From Candidatus Marinamargulisbacteria bacterium SCGC AAA071-K20 (GTDB lineage Bacteria > Margulisbacteria > Marinamargulisbacteria > GCA-2716485 > AAA071-K20), in assembly GCA_003265975.1 (NCBI GenBank), contig QFBU01000001.1:1-64000 (forward strand): a stretch of 64,000 nt of DNA. The letters run 5' to 3'. The translations under genes were made by a program, and so were the position numbers. Under the pieces are notes generated by a model. The model had not been told where the DNA came from, did no database searches, and saw nothing but the letters and a program-made list of their open reading frames with translations. Below, in pieces: positions 18,718 through 27,496 of the stretch. The number at the start of each line of letters is the position of its first letter. Position 1 is the first letter of the stretch.

Positions 18718-19638
18718 TTAATTACGGCCGTTTGCTGCATAATTAGGGTAGTCGCCTACACCTAAAGCGCGACCAACCATGCCTCTATCTAATGGTACAT
18801 TTTTTATCACATTTAATAGTTGATAACCTATTGCTACTGTAAACGCTAACGGTAGAAGTGAACTTGCAACTGTATTCACAGCTAATAAACCAAGTGCCCC
18901 AGTCATATTATTTCTAAAATAGTCGGTATTGTAAGGTACTCTTTCAGGTTGAGTAAGAGATATCCCTACTCGAATACCCTCACCTACTGCTGCTATTGAA
19001 AAATAAGCGGCAAGTGGAGCTGTTTGAGTATTATTAATAGCGAATAAAGTAGAAAGCCCTCCATTAATTAATGTCCATGCTGTAGTTTTTACACTTTCTG
19101 TAATTTCTTCTTGGGCGCCCTCTAATCCAAGATAATACTGCATTGAATGAGCTATTTTTTGAAAAGTTGACGGTTCAGCAGCTGCGCCACCGGGACCTTG
19201 TATTTCTGCTGGAGCAAGTGGAGGATTATGAACTGGAGGGGCGTTTTGTTTCATTTCTTGGATTAAATCGTCCTGATTAAAGTCAGCAAGGTCAACATTT
19301 ACATGATGAACTAAGTTATGATTGAGATCTCCCTTTACAATTTTCATGGCAACAAAAGAGGCGAATCTGTCTATAGTGGCGGGGGGTATACCTGCAAAAA
19401 GAGCCTGTCTTTTAGTTTTAAGAAATGAAAATACTTTATCTATAGTTGATCTATTTTTAGCAGGGGTTTCTTCATTCCAGACATATCCGCTCAAAGCCTG
19501 TCGAGCGACTTTAAAACTTGATGGAACGACTTTAGCAACATAATCTCCATCTTCTGGGACTGGACTTGCCGCTCTTTGTCCTGGATTTTCGCCCGCAGGT
19601 GGAGGGGCTGCAGGATGCCCTACGTTTGGGGTTAACAT
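18718..19638 (-). CDS. Unknown cluster protein with hydrophobic C-terminal domain
   Basis: 306 residues, not recognised. The N-terminal ~35 residues are Pro/Ala-rich; residues ~35-140 are a polar helical region. Then LGLEGAQEEITESV leads into a hydrophobic C-terminal domain (about residues 180-285) of several helices. The neighbour at 19767-20477 has the matching LGLVGDKEDIKQSV before its own hydrophobic domain, so the two look like diverged paralogues. There is no signal peptide. AGGAG lies 8-9 nt before the ATG. Gene order and strand match the rest of the cluster. The hydrophobic helices suggest membrane insertion; the function is unknown. Confidence 0.75.
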   Translation of the reverse strand: MLTPNVGHPAAPPPAGENPGQRAASPVPEDGDYVAKVVPSSFKVARQALSGYVWNEETPAKNRSTIDKVFSFLKTKRQALFAGIPPATIDRFASFVAMKIVKGDLNHNLVHHVNVDLADFNQDDLIQEMKQNAPPVHNPPLAPAEIQGPGGAAAEPSTFQKIAHSMQYYLGLEGAQEEITESVKTTAWTLINGGLSTLFAINNTQTAPLAAYFSIAAVGEGIRVGISLTQPERVPYNTDYFRNNMTGALGLLAVNTVASSLLPLAFTVAIGYQLLNVIKNVPLDRGMVGRALGVGDYPNYAANGRN

Positions 19639-19766
19639 AGTTAGTTTCTCCTAAAAAAATATTGCCCCTGTTTATGCGTGAAAGCGGTAGTATAACATAA
19701 GATTACTTATGAATTAAACCGATAACTTTTTGAGTGTTAAAAATAGGTTTTTCACTATAAAAAATA

Positions 19767-20477
19767 TCAACTATTTTTATAAGCATTGTTCACTTGAAGC
19801 CCAATGGCCCCAATAGTAGACAATGTAGAGAATGGAGTGGGCAGCGCTCTGTTCGCTAATGAAGCACCCACTAAAATCAAACCGCTTGTTAAAGAAAACC
19901 CTGGGCTTTGAGGGATTAGCTCTTCGGATTTAAAAGAAAAAAAGGCATGTGTTAATTCAACGCCAATGCCTATTGTTGCAAGCGATCGAGACTGCCAAGA
20001 CCCATAGTATAGAGTGAGTAAGGACATCCCTAAATGTAAAGAGTTAATGGCCAACTTTGTAACGCTTTGTTTGATGTCTTCTTTATCACCGACTAGGCCT
20101 AGTGAATTAACTATCGAATATCCAGCTTGAGTGAAAAAATTACAGCTTGCTCTTAAACAATTTTCTTCGCGTTGGTTTGGTACAAAATGGTCTTGATCAG
20201 CATAACCACCGTAATTAAAATCTTCACCCGCATCATTATTATAGGGACCTATAGGGGGACCGTTACTAATTAAATCAAAAAAGTGACCTGTTTGTACAGG
20301 GCTACCTGCACTGCTACGGGCTCTTTCTGCTCTAACTTCGTATCGATGAATTCTTCTATCTGCTGCTAAGGTATACCTAGCTCTTGTAGCTCTAGCTTGG
20401 TTTTGTTCTGCCCTTACAGGGCTAGTAAATTTTTGATGAGCCATTGTTTCGTTGACGTCGCGAGCAGTAATTGTCAT
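19767..20477 (-). CDS. Unknown cluster protein with hydrophobic C-terminal domain
   Basis: 236 residues, not recognised. The N-terminus is highly charged and Arg/Ala/Gln-rich (residues ~1-65), followed by an Asn/Asp/Gly/Tyr-rich acidic stretch (YNNDAGEDFNYGGYADQD). From about residue 125 a hydrophobic region begins with LGLVGDKEDIKQSVTKLA, shared in pattern with the gene at 18718-19638, and continues as three or four helices to the C-terminus. GGGAGG lies 7 nt before the ATG. It is flanked by 105- and 128-bp gaps, so it may have its own promoter. Confidence 0.75.
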   Translation of the reverse strand: MTITARDVNETMAHQKFTSPVRAEQNQARATRARYTLAADRRIHRYEVRAERARSSAGSPVQTGHFFDLISNGPPIGPYNNDAGEDFNYGGYADQDHFVPNQREENCLRASCNFFTQAGYSIVNSLGLVGDKEDIKQSVTKLAINSLHLGMSLLTLYYGSWQSRSLATIGIGVELTHAFFSFKSEELIPQSPGFSLTSGLILVGASLANRALPTPFSTLSTIGAIGLQVNNAYKNS

Positions 20478-20582
20478 AACTATCCTCCCAAATGATAAAT
20501 TTACCCCTTAAATCTATCCCCTTTTTGAGAAGTGTTTATACTATCATAAAAAATGGAAGAGTCTAGGTTTCTTTTTTCTGTA

Positions 20583-21833
20583 TTAATTTAGTTGACCTAA
20601 AATAACTTGGGGTGGACGATGAAGTGCAGTGTAAGTATTGAATACAACGAAAAGAGAGGCAATGCCATAACTAACAGGTTCTGGACAAAAAATCATACTG
20701 AGTCTTACTGCTGAAAAAGTGAGAAGATTAAAATGTAAAGAGCTCTCGCTTTGTTTAATATTTTTTCCTTCTGAAATTTTTGAAAAAGCTGAGTAACTTG
20801 TTATGGATAAATTACCTAGAGTACATATAGATGTTGCTCCAGCACTTGCTAGAAATAAAAAACTGTTTAATCCTACATTTAGAGAAGTATAAGCCAACTC
20901 TTTAAGTACAGAACTGATGGGAGAGGGATCAATGTTCGAGTCGGGTGCGCTATGACCTGAGAAATAAGAAAATTCCTGAGCATGCTGAGCTGGAGGCCTT
21001 AGCCTTAAACCACTTGGTGGTTCAAGTAATGGAGGATGAATTGTAATTGATACCTGCCCGCTTCGATCATCCATTTGTTCTGGTGGTCTCAATGGTGCTG
21101 CTCCTCGTTCTGCTTCTGAGACTAAATGATCAGCTGAAACTAGTTCTGGGACTCTAGCAGGAGCTACCTCTAGTCTCGGTGCTGGCAGGGGAGCTAACTC
21201 TAGTACTTCTGCTACTGGGGCTGCTTCTGGTTCTAGCATTGAGACTTGTCTTGCCATTGTGATTGGAGATCTGTTTAACTCAGTATGAGTACTAACGTGA
21301 GCAGGCCTTGCTAGATCAGAAGGGGATATTTGACCATCTTCCTCTGCAGGCATAACTGCGGCTCTGGAAGCATCACTAGCAGGGGCGCGCGCAATACTAG
21401 TAGAGCCTATTTCTGAAAATAGACTTCTGCTTGAACCCGCACTTGTGTGAGAAAATGGTTCTCGATATCTTCGTGGTACATACCTTACTTCAACTGGAGC
21501 TGGCCTATCAAAAACCCTTTGCGCTTCAGAGCCTGGGTTGTATTCCCAGGTAATTGTCGGTGTTGGGCTAGTCTGCTGTGCTCTAGGCTGAGGAGACACA
21601 CTCCTTCTTGTTGAAACCGGTGAAGACATTTCATGTCGACCTACAGAAGAATGACCTGAGTCAGAATCAGTCCCAATTTCAATACTATATACGTCCGAAG
21701 TGCCTGAAAGTGGGGTTCTGTATTGAGGATGATCATCTACTAGGCGTCTACCAGGGCTAATCCCGTCAGTTGTGGTTGTAGAAGAACTAGTATTAGTAGT
21801 TCCTCTACGACATCTATTTCGACAAGTAGCCAT
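20583..21833 (-). CDS. Unknown cluster protein: long low-complexity N-terminus, hydrophobic C-terminus
   Basis: 416 residues. Residues ~1-290 are low-complexity and disorder-like, rich in Ser, Thr, Pro, Arg and Ala-Pro-Glu runs. The last ~110 residues are a hydrophobic helical domain containing AVRLSMIFCPEPVSYGIAS. The next gene (21901-22869) has ATRLAMIFCPAPVAVGVS at the same place, which establishes paralogy. No good Shine-Dalgarno precedes ATG 21833, unlike the other cluster genes, so the true start may be internal (Met near residue 68). No signal peptide or enzyme motif is visible. Confidence 0.72.
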   Translation of the reverse strand: MATCRNRCRRGTTNTSSSTTTTDGISPGRRLVDDHPQYRTPLSGTSDVYSIEIGTDSDSGHSSVGRHEMSSPVSTRRSVSPQPRAQQTSPTPTITWEYNPGSEAQRVFDRPAPVEVRYVPRRYREPFSHTSAGSSRSLFSEIGSTSIARAPASDASRAAVMPAEEDGQISPSDLARPAHVSTHTELNRSPITMARQVSMLEPEAAPVAEVLELAPLPAPRLEVAPARVPELVSADHLVSEAERGAAPLRPPEQMDDRSGQVSITIHPPLLEPPSGLRLRPPAQHAQEFSYFSGHSAPDSNIDPSPISSVLKELAYTSLNVGLNSFLFLASAGATSICTLGNLSITSYSAFSKISEGKNIKQSESSLHFNLLTFSAVRLSMIFCPEPVSYGIASLFVVFNTYTALHRPPQVILGQLN

Positions 21834-21900
21834 TAAAAACGATGGCCAAATTGACCAATTAGATCCGAATATTTTTATTGTATTAATTCTTCAATAAGAA

Positions 21901-22869
21901 CTAATTCTTAATCGATATTTGAATTATTCCTTCTTGAATCTCAGCTCTACGAGCCTCAAATCTAGGACTTAATGGTTCGCCTGCTTCTTGAATTGTGTCA
22001 GATAATTCATCTTTTTCTTCACGATGATCTGCAATCACAGGCTCAGCGACATTTTTATAAAAGCTATATGCTGATGTAATAACAGATACACCCACAGCAA
22101 CAGGTGCTGGGCAAAAAATCATAGCAAGTCTCGTTGCTGCAAACCCAACAATGTTATGAGCTAAGATCCCCGCTGGTCTAGTCATTGGCCTTTCGGTAAC
22201 TATACTGGTACCTGCATTAATTGCTAAAACACCTAAACTAGCTACAGAATACACTGTAGTTGCTTTGCTACTAGCAAGGTATATTGCTCCAGAAAAAGCT
22301 GCGCTAATTGTGCCTAATGCAAGATTTTTAATTGATAGACTATCTCTTATGGAATTATTATATACATCATCATCATATTCATCATCAGATTTATCGTTCT
22401 GAACGTCATAGTCCTCATCACTAGAATCGTCTGCATCAAGGTCTTGATAGGCTCTGCATTCTGCCAATTGAGCGTCTACATCACCCTTAGTTGTGTTTAT
22501 ACCAAACAAAGTTGAAGTTTTAATATGTCCCTCTAAAAAAGCTTTTGCATATTTAATAGCATATTCAGCGTGATCTCCAAGTTTGTCAGTTGCAGATACG
22601 GCTGTACCTTCAACAAAATTTGCAGTTCTTCTACATTCCGTTAAAACCTTTGCTAATTTTAAAGAATTATCTATTAAGGTCTCCTCAGTTGTAGAACTTT
22701 TAAGACCTCTAGCCTCTTGATAAGTAATACCGTCTGCACCACTAATTTGCTCTTCTGCTGTATCAAGTCTGTGATATCCTTCATCCATTTGTCTTGCTGA
22801 ACATCTTTGTGTAAGTCCACCGTCTTGTTTATATACTGAACCTAAATTTACTGCACCTAGTACTTCCAT
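21901..22869 (-). CDS. Unknown cluster protein: helical N-domain, acidic linker, hydrophobic C-domain
   Basis: 322 residues. The N-terminal ~150 residues are a soluble helical domain with LGDHAEYAIKYAKAFLEG followed by FGINTTKGDVDA. The neighbour at 22977-23984 has the matching LGETLEKAYYYAGVFVD and FGTHITQAAADI. A strongly acidic linker follows (DADDSSDEDYD, residues ~147-170). The hydrophobic C-terminal domain contains ATRLAMIFCPAPVAVGVS and YSFYKNVAEP. A polar tail of ~40 residues ends the protein. AGGGAGG lies about 7 nt before the ATG. It shares features with genes on both sides and so links the paralogue family. Function unknown. Confidence 0.78.
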   Translation of the reverse strand: MEVLGAVNLGSVYKQDGGLTQRCSARQMDEGYHRLDTAEEQISGADGITYQEARGLKSSTTEETLIDNSLKLAKVLTECRRTANFVEGTAVSATDKLGDHAEYAIKYAKAFLEGHIKTSTLFGINTTKGDVDAQLAECRAYQDLDADDSSDEDYDVQNDKSDDEYDDDVYNNSIRDSLSIKNLALGTISAAFSGAIYLASSKATTVYSVASLGVLAINAGTSIVTERPMTRPAGILAHNIVGFAATRLAMIFCPAPVAVGVSVITSAYSFYKNVAEPVIADHREEKDELSDTIQEAGEPLSPRFEARRAEIQEGIIQISIKN

Positions 22870-22976
22870 AATAATCCTCCCTAATGAGTTTAATTTTATA
22901 TTTCTATTAAATTATCGGTAATTTTCTGTAAAAATTTCAACAATTCGCTTTATTGCAATTACTTTACAGCCCAGCT

Positions 22977-23984
22977 CTACTTATTCTTAGCGAAATGTCT
23001 CAAGGCTGTAGTTTCTTGTTGTGTAGGTTCAATGAAATTTTTATAGACTGAGTAACCAACACTCAAAGTAGCAATACCAAGGGCTAATAGTTGGTAATTA
23101 CAGCTTTTCATTAGCCCCTCTTGACTACTATCCTCAGAACCCTGCTCTAGCAATGAATCACAAAAAAACTCAGCAGCTCTAGTTACGGTTAGACCAACTA
23201 ATGTATGAACTAATGTTGATACTGGATTTTGTATAGGCCTCTTATTAGCGGCGGCGGTAATGACATTCGCACCTGTGACAAAGCCTGTTCCAAAGTAAAG
23301 TAATTTTAAAGGGGCACTTTCAACTAAAAATCCCAAGCTTGCAAAGCCTATGTTTAATAAGGTAGCTAATTTTCCTTTTTTTGAGCTAGAGGTATTTACT
23401 GATTGTATATTTAATCCATCTCTTTGTTGTTGCTCGTGTACTCTCTGTGGATTATCTCCAGCTTCGTTACCAGAGGCATCGACAGCATCCTCGTCGCTGT
23501 CGGATCCAAAATTGAGTTTACAACTTGGGAGATCTCTTCGATCATAATCACAGTCATCGTCAGTGTCATATCCATGAGATGAAATATTGATATCAGCGGC
23601 AGCTTGAGTAATATGTGTCCCAAATATATAACGGCGATCAAGGCAATTATCGACAAATACCCCTGCATAGTAATACGCTTTTTCTAGAGTTTCTCCTAAC
23701 TCACCGTCCCCATTCCTATTATCATCATTAAAAAGAAATTTAGTTATAACTAATCTACTGTGTGCGTTGTTTGGGTTTTTACCTTTTAAGTCTTTTGCTG
23801 CTTTTATAGCATCTCTATATCCATATTTGGTAATACTGTCTAAGTCGTCTTGGGGTATAGGTGAACCAGGACTTTCAGCTAATCTTGCAAGTGTGTTTGC
23901 TCTTGCTACAGTAAAACGCCCTCTTCTATCACTTCTTGATGTTGGTCTAACTGCTGGCGTAAAGGCCATTCCTGGTGTTTTCAT
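22977..23984 (-). CDS. Unknown cluster protein: helical N-domain, acidic linker, hydrophobic C-domain
   Basis: 335 residues. The N-terminus is basic (SRSDRRGRFTVARANTLAR), then a helical domain shares LGxxxExAxxYAxxF and FGxxxT patterns with the next gene. An acidic Asp-rich linker (YDTDDDCDYDRRD, SDSDEDAVD) precedes a hydrophobic domain ending in GYSVYKNFIEPTQQE, parallel to YSFYKNVAEP in the neighbour. An insertion with Cys and acidic residues interrupts the hydrophobic domain near residue 280. CGGAGG lies about 9 nt before the ATG. It is the first gene of the leftward cluster, 45 bp downstream of lpxB. Confidence 0.78.
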   Translation of the reverse strand: MKTPGMAFTPAVRPTSRSDRRGRFTVARANTLARLAESPGSPIPQDDLDSITKYGYRDAIKAAKDLKGKNPNNAHSRLVITKFLFNDDNRNGDGELGETLEKAYYYAGVFVDNCLDRRYIFGTHITQAAADINISSHGYDTDDDCDYDRRDLPSCKLNFGSDSDEDAVDASGNEAGDNPQRVHEQQQRDGLNIQSVNTSSSKKGKLATLLNIGFASLGFLVESAPLKLLYFGTGFVTGANVITAAANKRPIQNPVSTLVHTLVGLTVTRAAEFFCDSLLEQGSEDSSQEGLMKSCNYQLLALGIATLSVGYSVYKNFIEPTQQETTALRHFAKNK

Positions 23985-24029
23985 ACTAATTTCCTCCGAT
24001 ATTTTAACTAATTGATAGATTTAATTAAC

Positions 24030-25184
24030 TTATCGAAAAATTTTGCAGAATATTTCACTGGCAGCTCTGCTATACACTCCAGGGCTTCCTAACTTTTCAA
24101 CAACTTTTGCAAATCTTACTTTCATGTCCTTTTGAAAGGTCTCACTTAATAAGGTCTCTGCTTTGTTAGATATTGCTGTAGATGTTGCTTTGGTTTGTAA
24201 AAACTCCGGAATAATTTCTTCGCCCATAATTAGATTGGGCAAGGTCATGAACGGTAGACGTTTTAGTCGCTCTCTAAATACGGTTCTGGCTACAATATAG
24301 GTGGGCCAAGAAAACTTATACGCCGCAATACAAGGAGTACCCATTACGGCGTGTTCTAATGCGATTGTTCCTGAAGTAATAAGAGAAAGCGTACTATGTT
24401 CAATTAAATCGTAACCGTTTTTGTACATGTATTTAACGCTGTCTAACCCGGCCTTATTTACCGCTTTTTTGAGATCAGCCTCATATTTTTTGTCTACAAT
24501 GGAAAGAACGGGGGTAATATCGGGATGCTTATCTATAATTTTTTTTGCAGCTTCAATTAATATTGGAGCAACTCTTTTAATTTCTTGATGTCTAGATCCT
24601 GGAAATATTCCGAGGATTTTCTGAGTGGAGACCACACCTAGAGACTTTAAAAACGTCTCCCGTGGCATATCTGATTTCGCCACATCTATTATAGGATGTC
24701 CCACATAGGTCACATCTCCACCTAGTTTTTTATAGAAAGCTTCTTCTTGTGGAAATATTGCTAAAATTTTGGTGACAACCTTTAAAACCTCTCGACCCGC
24801 TTTTTCGGTACCCCACTGCCATTCTTGTGGAGAAATAAAATAAAAAGAAGGAACACCTAAATGTTTGATACGTTTAAGAATCATCATATGAAAACCTTGA
24901 TTGTCTATGGGAATAAAAGCGTCAGGTCTTTCATCAGTAATTAATTTCACTATTTGGTCTAGCCCACTCCAAAGTGTTTTTAAAAACTTGAGGGGCTCAA
25001 AAATACCTATAGTACTCGCATGAGACAGATCTAAACGGACGTCTACCCCAGCCTCTTTCATTTGAGTACTTCCAATACCTATAATTTTAACGTCTGGGTT
25101 TATAGCTTTAAGGGCTTTGGCTAACTGTGCTCCGTGTAAATCCCCAGAAACTTCACCGGTACTAATTATAATTTTTTTCATCAC
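24030..25184 (-). CDS. lpxB: Lipid-A-disaccharide synthase
   Basis: 384 residues. It condenses UDP-diacylglucosamine with lipid X to make the lipid A disaccharide at the inner membrane. Family motifs are ISTGEVSGDLHGAQLAKAL at the N-terminus, ISPQEWQWG, ILAIFPQEEAFYKKLG, YVGHPIIDV and GIFPGSRHQEIKR. GTG 25184 and ATG 25181 are both in frame; family proteins begin close to this MKKI start and a minus-strand -10 (TACCAT, 25189-25194) favours ATG 25181 as a leaderless start. It is divergent from mutL with only 26 bp between. The gene shows that the organism makes lipid A. Confidence 0.95.
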   Translation of the reverse strand: MMKKIIISTGEVSGDLHGAQLAKALKAINPDVKIIGIGSTQMKEAGVDVRLDLSHASTIGIFEPLKFLKTLWSGLDQIVKLITDERPDAFIPIDNQGFHMMILKRIKHLGVPSFYFISPQEWQWGTEKAGREVLKVVTKILAIFPQEEAFYKKLGGDVTYVGHPIIDVAKSDMPRETFLKSLGVVSTQKILGIFPGSRHQEIKRVAPILIEAAKKIIDKHPDITPVLSIVDKKYEADLKKAVNKAGLDSVKYMYKNGYDLIEHSTLSLITSGTIALEHAVMGTPCIAAYKFSWPTYIVARTVFRERLKRLPFMTLPNLIMGEEIIPEFLQTKATSTAISNKAETLLSETFQKDMKVRFAKVVEKLGSPGVYSRAASEIFCKIFR

Positions 25185-25188
25185 TTTT

Positions 25189-25198
25189 ATGGTATCAT
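25189..25198. promoter_or_regulatory. Shared divergent extended -10 for lpxB and mutL
   Basis: ATGGTATCAT reads TG-G-TATCAT on the plus strand and TG-A-TACCAT on the minus strand, so one 10-bp near-palindrome supplies an extended -10 motif in both directions. Predicted starts fall about 6 nt before the mutL ATG and at the lpxB ATG 25181. No clear -35 hexamers are seen. Confidence 0.45.
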
Positions 25199-25210
25199 TT
25201 TGGTTAAACT

Positions 25211-26986
25211 ATGGCTAAGATAAAAGCGCTCGATACTGTTACTATAAATAAAATTGCCGCCGGTGAAGTCATCGATCGACCCGCGTCTATTGTTAAAGAA
25301 CTCATAGAAAATAGCATCGACGCCGGTGCTACTATCATCAAAGTTCACATTGAAGAAGGCGGAAAAAAACTTATTCAGATTTCTGATAACGGAAATGGAA
25401 TAGACAAAGATGACCTTCCATTAGCCCCTCTTCGTCATACAACATCTAAAATTTCTAGCCTTGAAGACTTATACAGCGCCACCAGTTTTGGATTCCGTGG
25501 AGAGGCACTCGCCAGTATCTCGCATGCCGCCTCGGTTAAAATAACATCTAAAACCCAACTGGCTCCAGCCTATCAAATCACAGCAAAAGAAGACTATATT
25601 TCTACACCCGAAGAAACCCACGCAACAAAAGGAACAACCATAAGAGTGTCCGATTTGTTTGAAGATATTCCAGTCAGACGAAAATTTTTAAAAACGAACT
25701 CTACAGAATTGTCCTATATTACTGACTACGTACTACAATTTGTCTTGTTGCGTCCCGACATCGACTTTCTACTTACCCATCACGACAAAGAAATATTAAA
25801 TTCAATGGGAATTTCTGATCAAGAAACTCTATTACTTAAACATTTCACCAAAGACTTAAAAAATCATCTTATAAAAGTAGATGAACAAGTGGGCCCCCTT
25901 AAAGTATCTGGATATGTTACCGACCCCAATTTAACTTTTGGGAATCGTCAAAAACAATATTTCTCAGTTAATAATCGTCTGGTGAGTAATCCCACATTAA
26001 AAAAAGCTGTTGAGCAAAGTTATAGAGACATGATTGTTCCAAAACGATTTCCACTATTAGCACTTTCAATCCAACTAGACTCTGACAGTATTGACGTTAA
26101 TATACATCCACAAAAAACGGATGTTAAATTCTTGAATCCAGGTTTTGTGTTTGACGCACTTAAAAAAGGGATCCGTCTAGCCTTACAAAAACATCAACTT
26201 TCAGATACTGCTAGTGATGCGCCATATCAATATTCACCCTCTCAAGCACTTAATACACCTCCAAGTAGTGTAGAAAAAACAGTGGTGGCAAGTGACGATT
26301 TGTTTCAAGTAAAAGAAAGTCCGAAATGGGAATATCCAGTTAATGCACCGACTCAAGCCGAAACACAGACTGCAATGAATACGCTTTTAACGCCCCAACT
26401 TAATGAAAATTTAGTAGAGGGTACTTACTTTCAAGTTTGTGATACCTACATTGTTATTAAAGGTGTAGACGGATTATGGCTTATGGACCAACACGCTGTT
26501 CATGAACGTATCTTGTATGAAAAGTTTAAAGAAGAAAACGCTAGGGACCGCTCTAGACAAGCATTATTACTTTCAGAAGTTATTGAATTGAGTCCAGAGC
26601 TGTTTCAGATATACGAAGAACATGAGTCTGTTTTTAAAGACTTAAACTTTGTGATTGAAATATTTGGAGACAATCAAATAACTGTACGAGAAATTCCAAA
26701 TTCGTTTACGCAAGTTAATCTTCAAAATCTTGTTCCAGATATTTTAGAGCAATTAAAGTCAGAGCCAGGCTCTAGGCAAGACGTTTCGTTTGAGAAAAAA
26801 GACAAGCTTCAAATGAAGGCATGCAAAGCAGCCATAAAGGCTGGAAAAAAGTTACATCCACAGGAAGTTAAGTCTTTAGTAACAGACTTCTTACAATCGC
26901 CATCTAACTTCACGTGCCCTCATGGACGCCCCTTATATATTTCTATCGATAAAAATAAACTAGAAAAGTTATTCTTGAGAACCTAA
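25211..26986 (+). CDS. mutL: DNA mismatch repair protein MutL
   Basis: 591 residues. The N-terminal GHKL ATPase shows IAAGEVIDRPASIVKELIEN, DNGNGI and FRGEALASIS; the middle region is low complexity. The C-terminal dimerisation domain carries DQHAVHERILYE near residue 425, matching the DQHA(x)2E(x)4E endonuclease motif, plus ACKAAIKAGKKL and CPHGRP metal-site motifs. This is therefore a nicking-type MutL, as in bacteria without MutH. No Shine-Dalgarno precedes the ATG; see the shared -10 at 25189-25198. The next gene is convergent, 7 bp away. No mutS is in the window. Confidence 0.96.
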   Translation: MAKIKALDTVTINKIAAGEVIDRPASIVKELIENSIDAGATIIKVHIEEGGKKLIQISDNGNGIDKDDLPLAPLRHTTSKISSLEDLYSATSFGFRGEALASISHAASVKITSKTQLAPAYQITAKEDYISTPEETHATKGTTIRVSDLFEDIPVRRKFLKTNSTELSYITDYVLQFVLLRPDIDFLLTHHDKEILNSMGISDQETLLLKHFTKDLKNHLIKVDEQVGPLKVSGYVTDPNLTFGNRQKQYFSVNNRLVSNPTLKKAVEQSYRDMIVPKRFPLLALSIQLDSDSIDVNIHPQKTDVKFLNPGFVFDALKKGIRLALQKHQLSDTASDAPYQYSPSQALNTPPSSVEKTVVASDDLFQVKESPKWEYPVNAPTQAETQTAMNTLLTPQLNENLVEGTYFQVCDTYIVIKGVDGLWLMDQHAVHERILYEKFKEENARDRSRQALLLSEVIELSPELFQIYEEHESVFKDLNFVIEIFGDNQITVREIPNSFTQVNLQNLVPDILEQLKSEPGSRQDVSFEKKDKLQMKACKAAIKAGKKLHPQEVKSLVTDFLQSPSNFTCPHGRPLYISIDKNKLEKLFLRT

Positions 26987-26993
26987 GATCTAT

Positions 26994-27416
26994 CTAAGGA
27001 GCTGATAACCGTTTATTCGCGCCTTCAGATAGAGGTTTTGCATTTTTCTCCCCAAAGTAGTTCAAAGCCTTATGTACATACCAAGCTCTAAAGCCAGACA
27101 TTCCGCTCTCTTTACACATGTCTTTTAATAATTGATCGGCTAGAGGTCGTTGAATAATATAGTCTAATTGAGACTGCCTCATTAATTGATACAGGGAGTC
27201 ATGAACAAGAGCTGCCGTCATAAAGTTTTTAGTATCAATGGTTGGGCCACTAGGTCCGTCCCAAGCGTAGCCTTTAATAATTGTAAGTTGTCCCAATTTT
27301 GTAAGCTTAATAAAGTGAGTGTTAATATCCTCGTTGGGCTGAATTGGAATGTCTCTTTGAAAGTCTTCTAAAAGTTGATACTTATATCCTTTTAATTCTC
27401 TATAATAAATGGTCAT
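26994..27416 (-). CDS. DUF1353 family protein
   Basis: 140 residues, cytosolic. The family core is visible as GYAWDGPSGPTIDTKNF and AALVHDSLYQLMR, where the His-Asp pair is conserved. DUF1353 proteins occur in phages and bacterial genomes and have no established function. A minus-strand TG-A-TATACT extended -10 (27426-27434) lies 9 nt from the ATG and there is no Shine-Dalgarno, predicting a leaderless transcript. The gene is single and divergent from topA. There is no further evidence of a prophage nearby. Confidence 0.85.
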   Translation of the reverse strand: MTIYYRELKGYKYQLLEDFQRDIPIQPNEDINTHFIKLTKLGQLTIIKGYAWDGPSGPTIDTKNFMTAALVHDSLYQLMRQSQLDYIIQRPLADQLLKDMCKESGMSGFRAWYVHKALNYFGEKNAKPLSEGANKRLSAP

Positions 27417-27425
27417 GATTTATTT

Positions 27426-27434
27426 AGTATATCA
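27426..27434 (-). promoter_or_regulatory. Extended -10 of the DUF1353 gene
   Basis: On the minus strand TG-A-TATACT ends 9 nt before ATG 27416. No ribosome binding site lies between. The promoter shares the 80-bp divergent gap with the topA promoter. Confidence 0.45.
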
Positions 27435-27459
27435 CTTCTGAAGGTCTTATCATTATTGC

Positions 27460-27488
27460 TTGACACTTTAACAATTAGACCCAATAAT
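27460..27488 (+). promoter_or_regulatory. Sigma-70 promoter of topA
   Basis: A consensus -35 TTGACA (27460-27465), 17-nt spacer and -10 AATAAT (27483-27488, five of six). The -10 ends 8 nt before the topA ATG (27497), so the expected start of transcription falls at or within two bases of the start codon. Confidence 0.7.
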
Positions 27489-27496
27489 GACCGACC

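Noticed and set aside
23411..23668. An 85-codon minus-strand frame inside the gene at 22977-23984
   Set aside because: It overlaps in another frame of a gene with a good ribosome binding site and family similarity; no independent support.
26994..27416. DUF1353 gene as a sign of a prophage
   Set aside because: No integrase, capsid, lysis or other phage genes are adjacent; the flanking mutL and topA are housekeeping.
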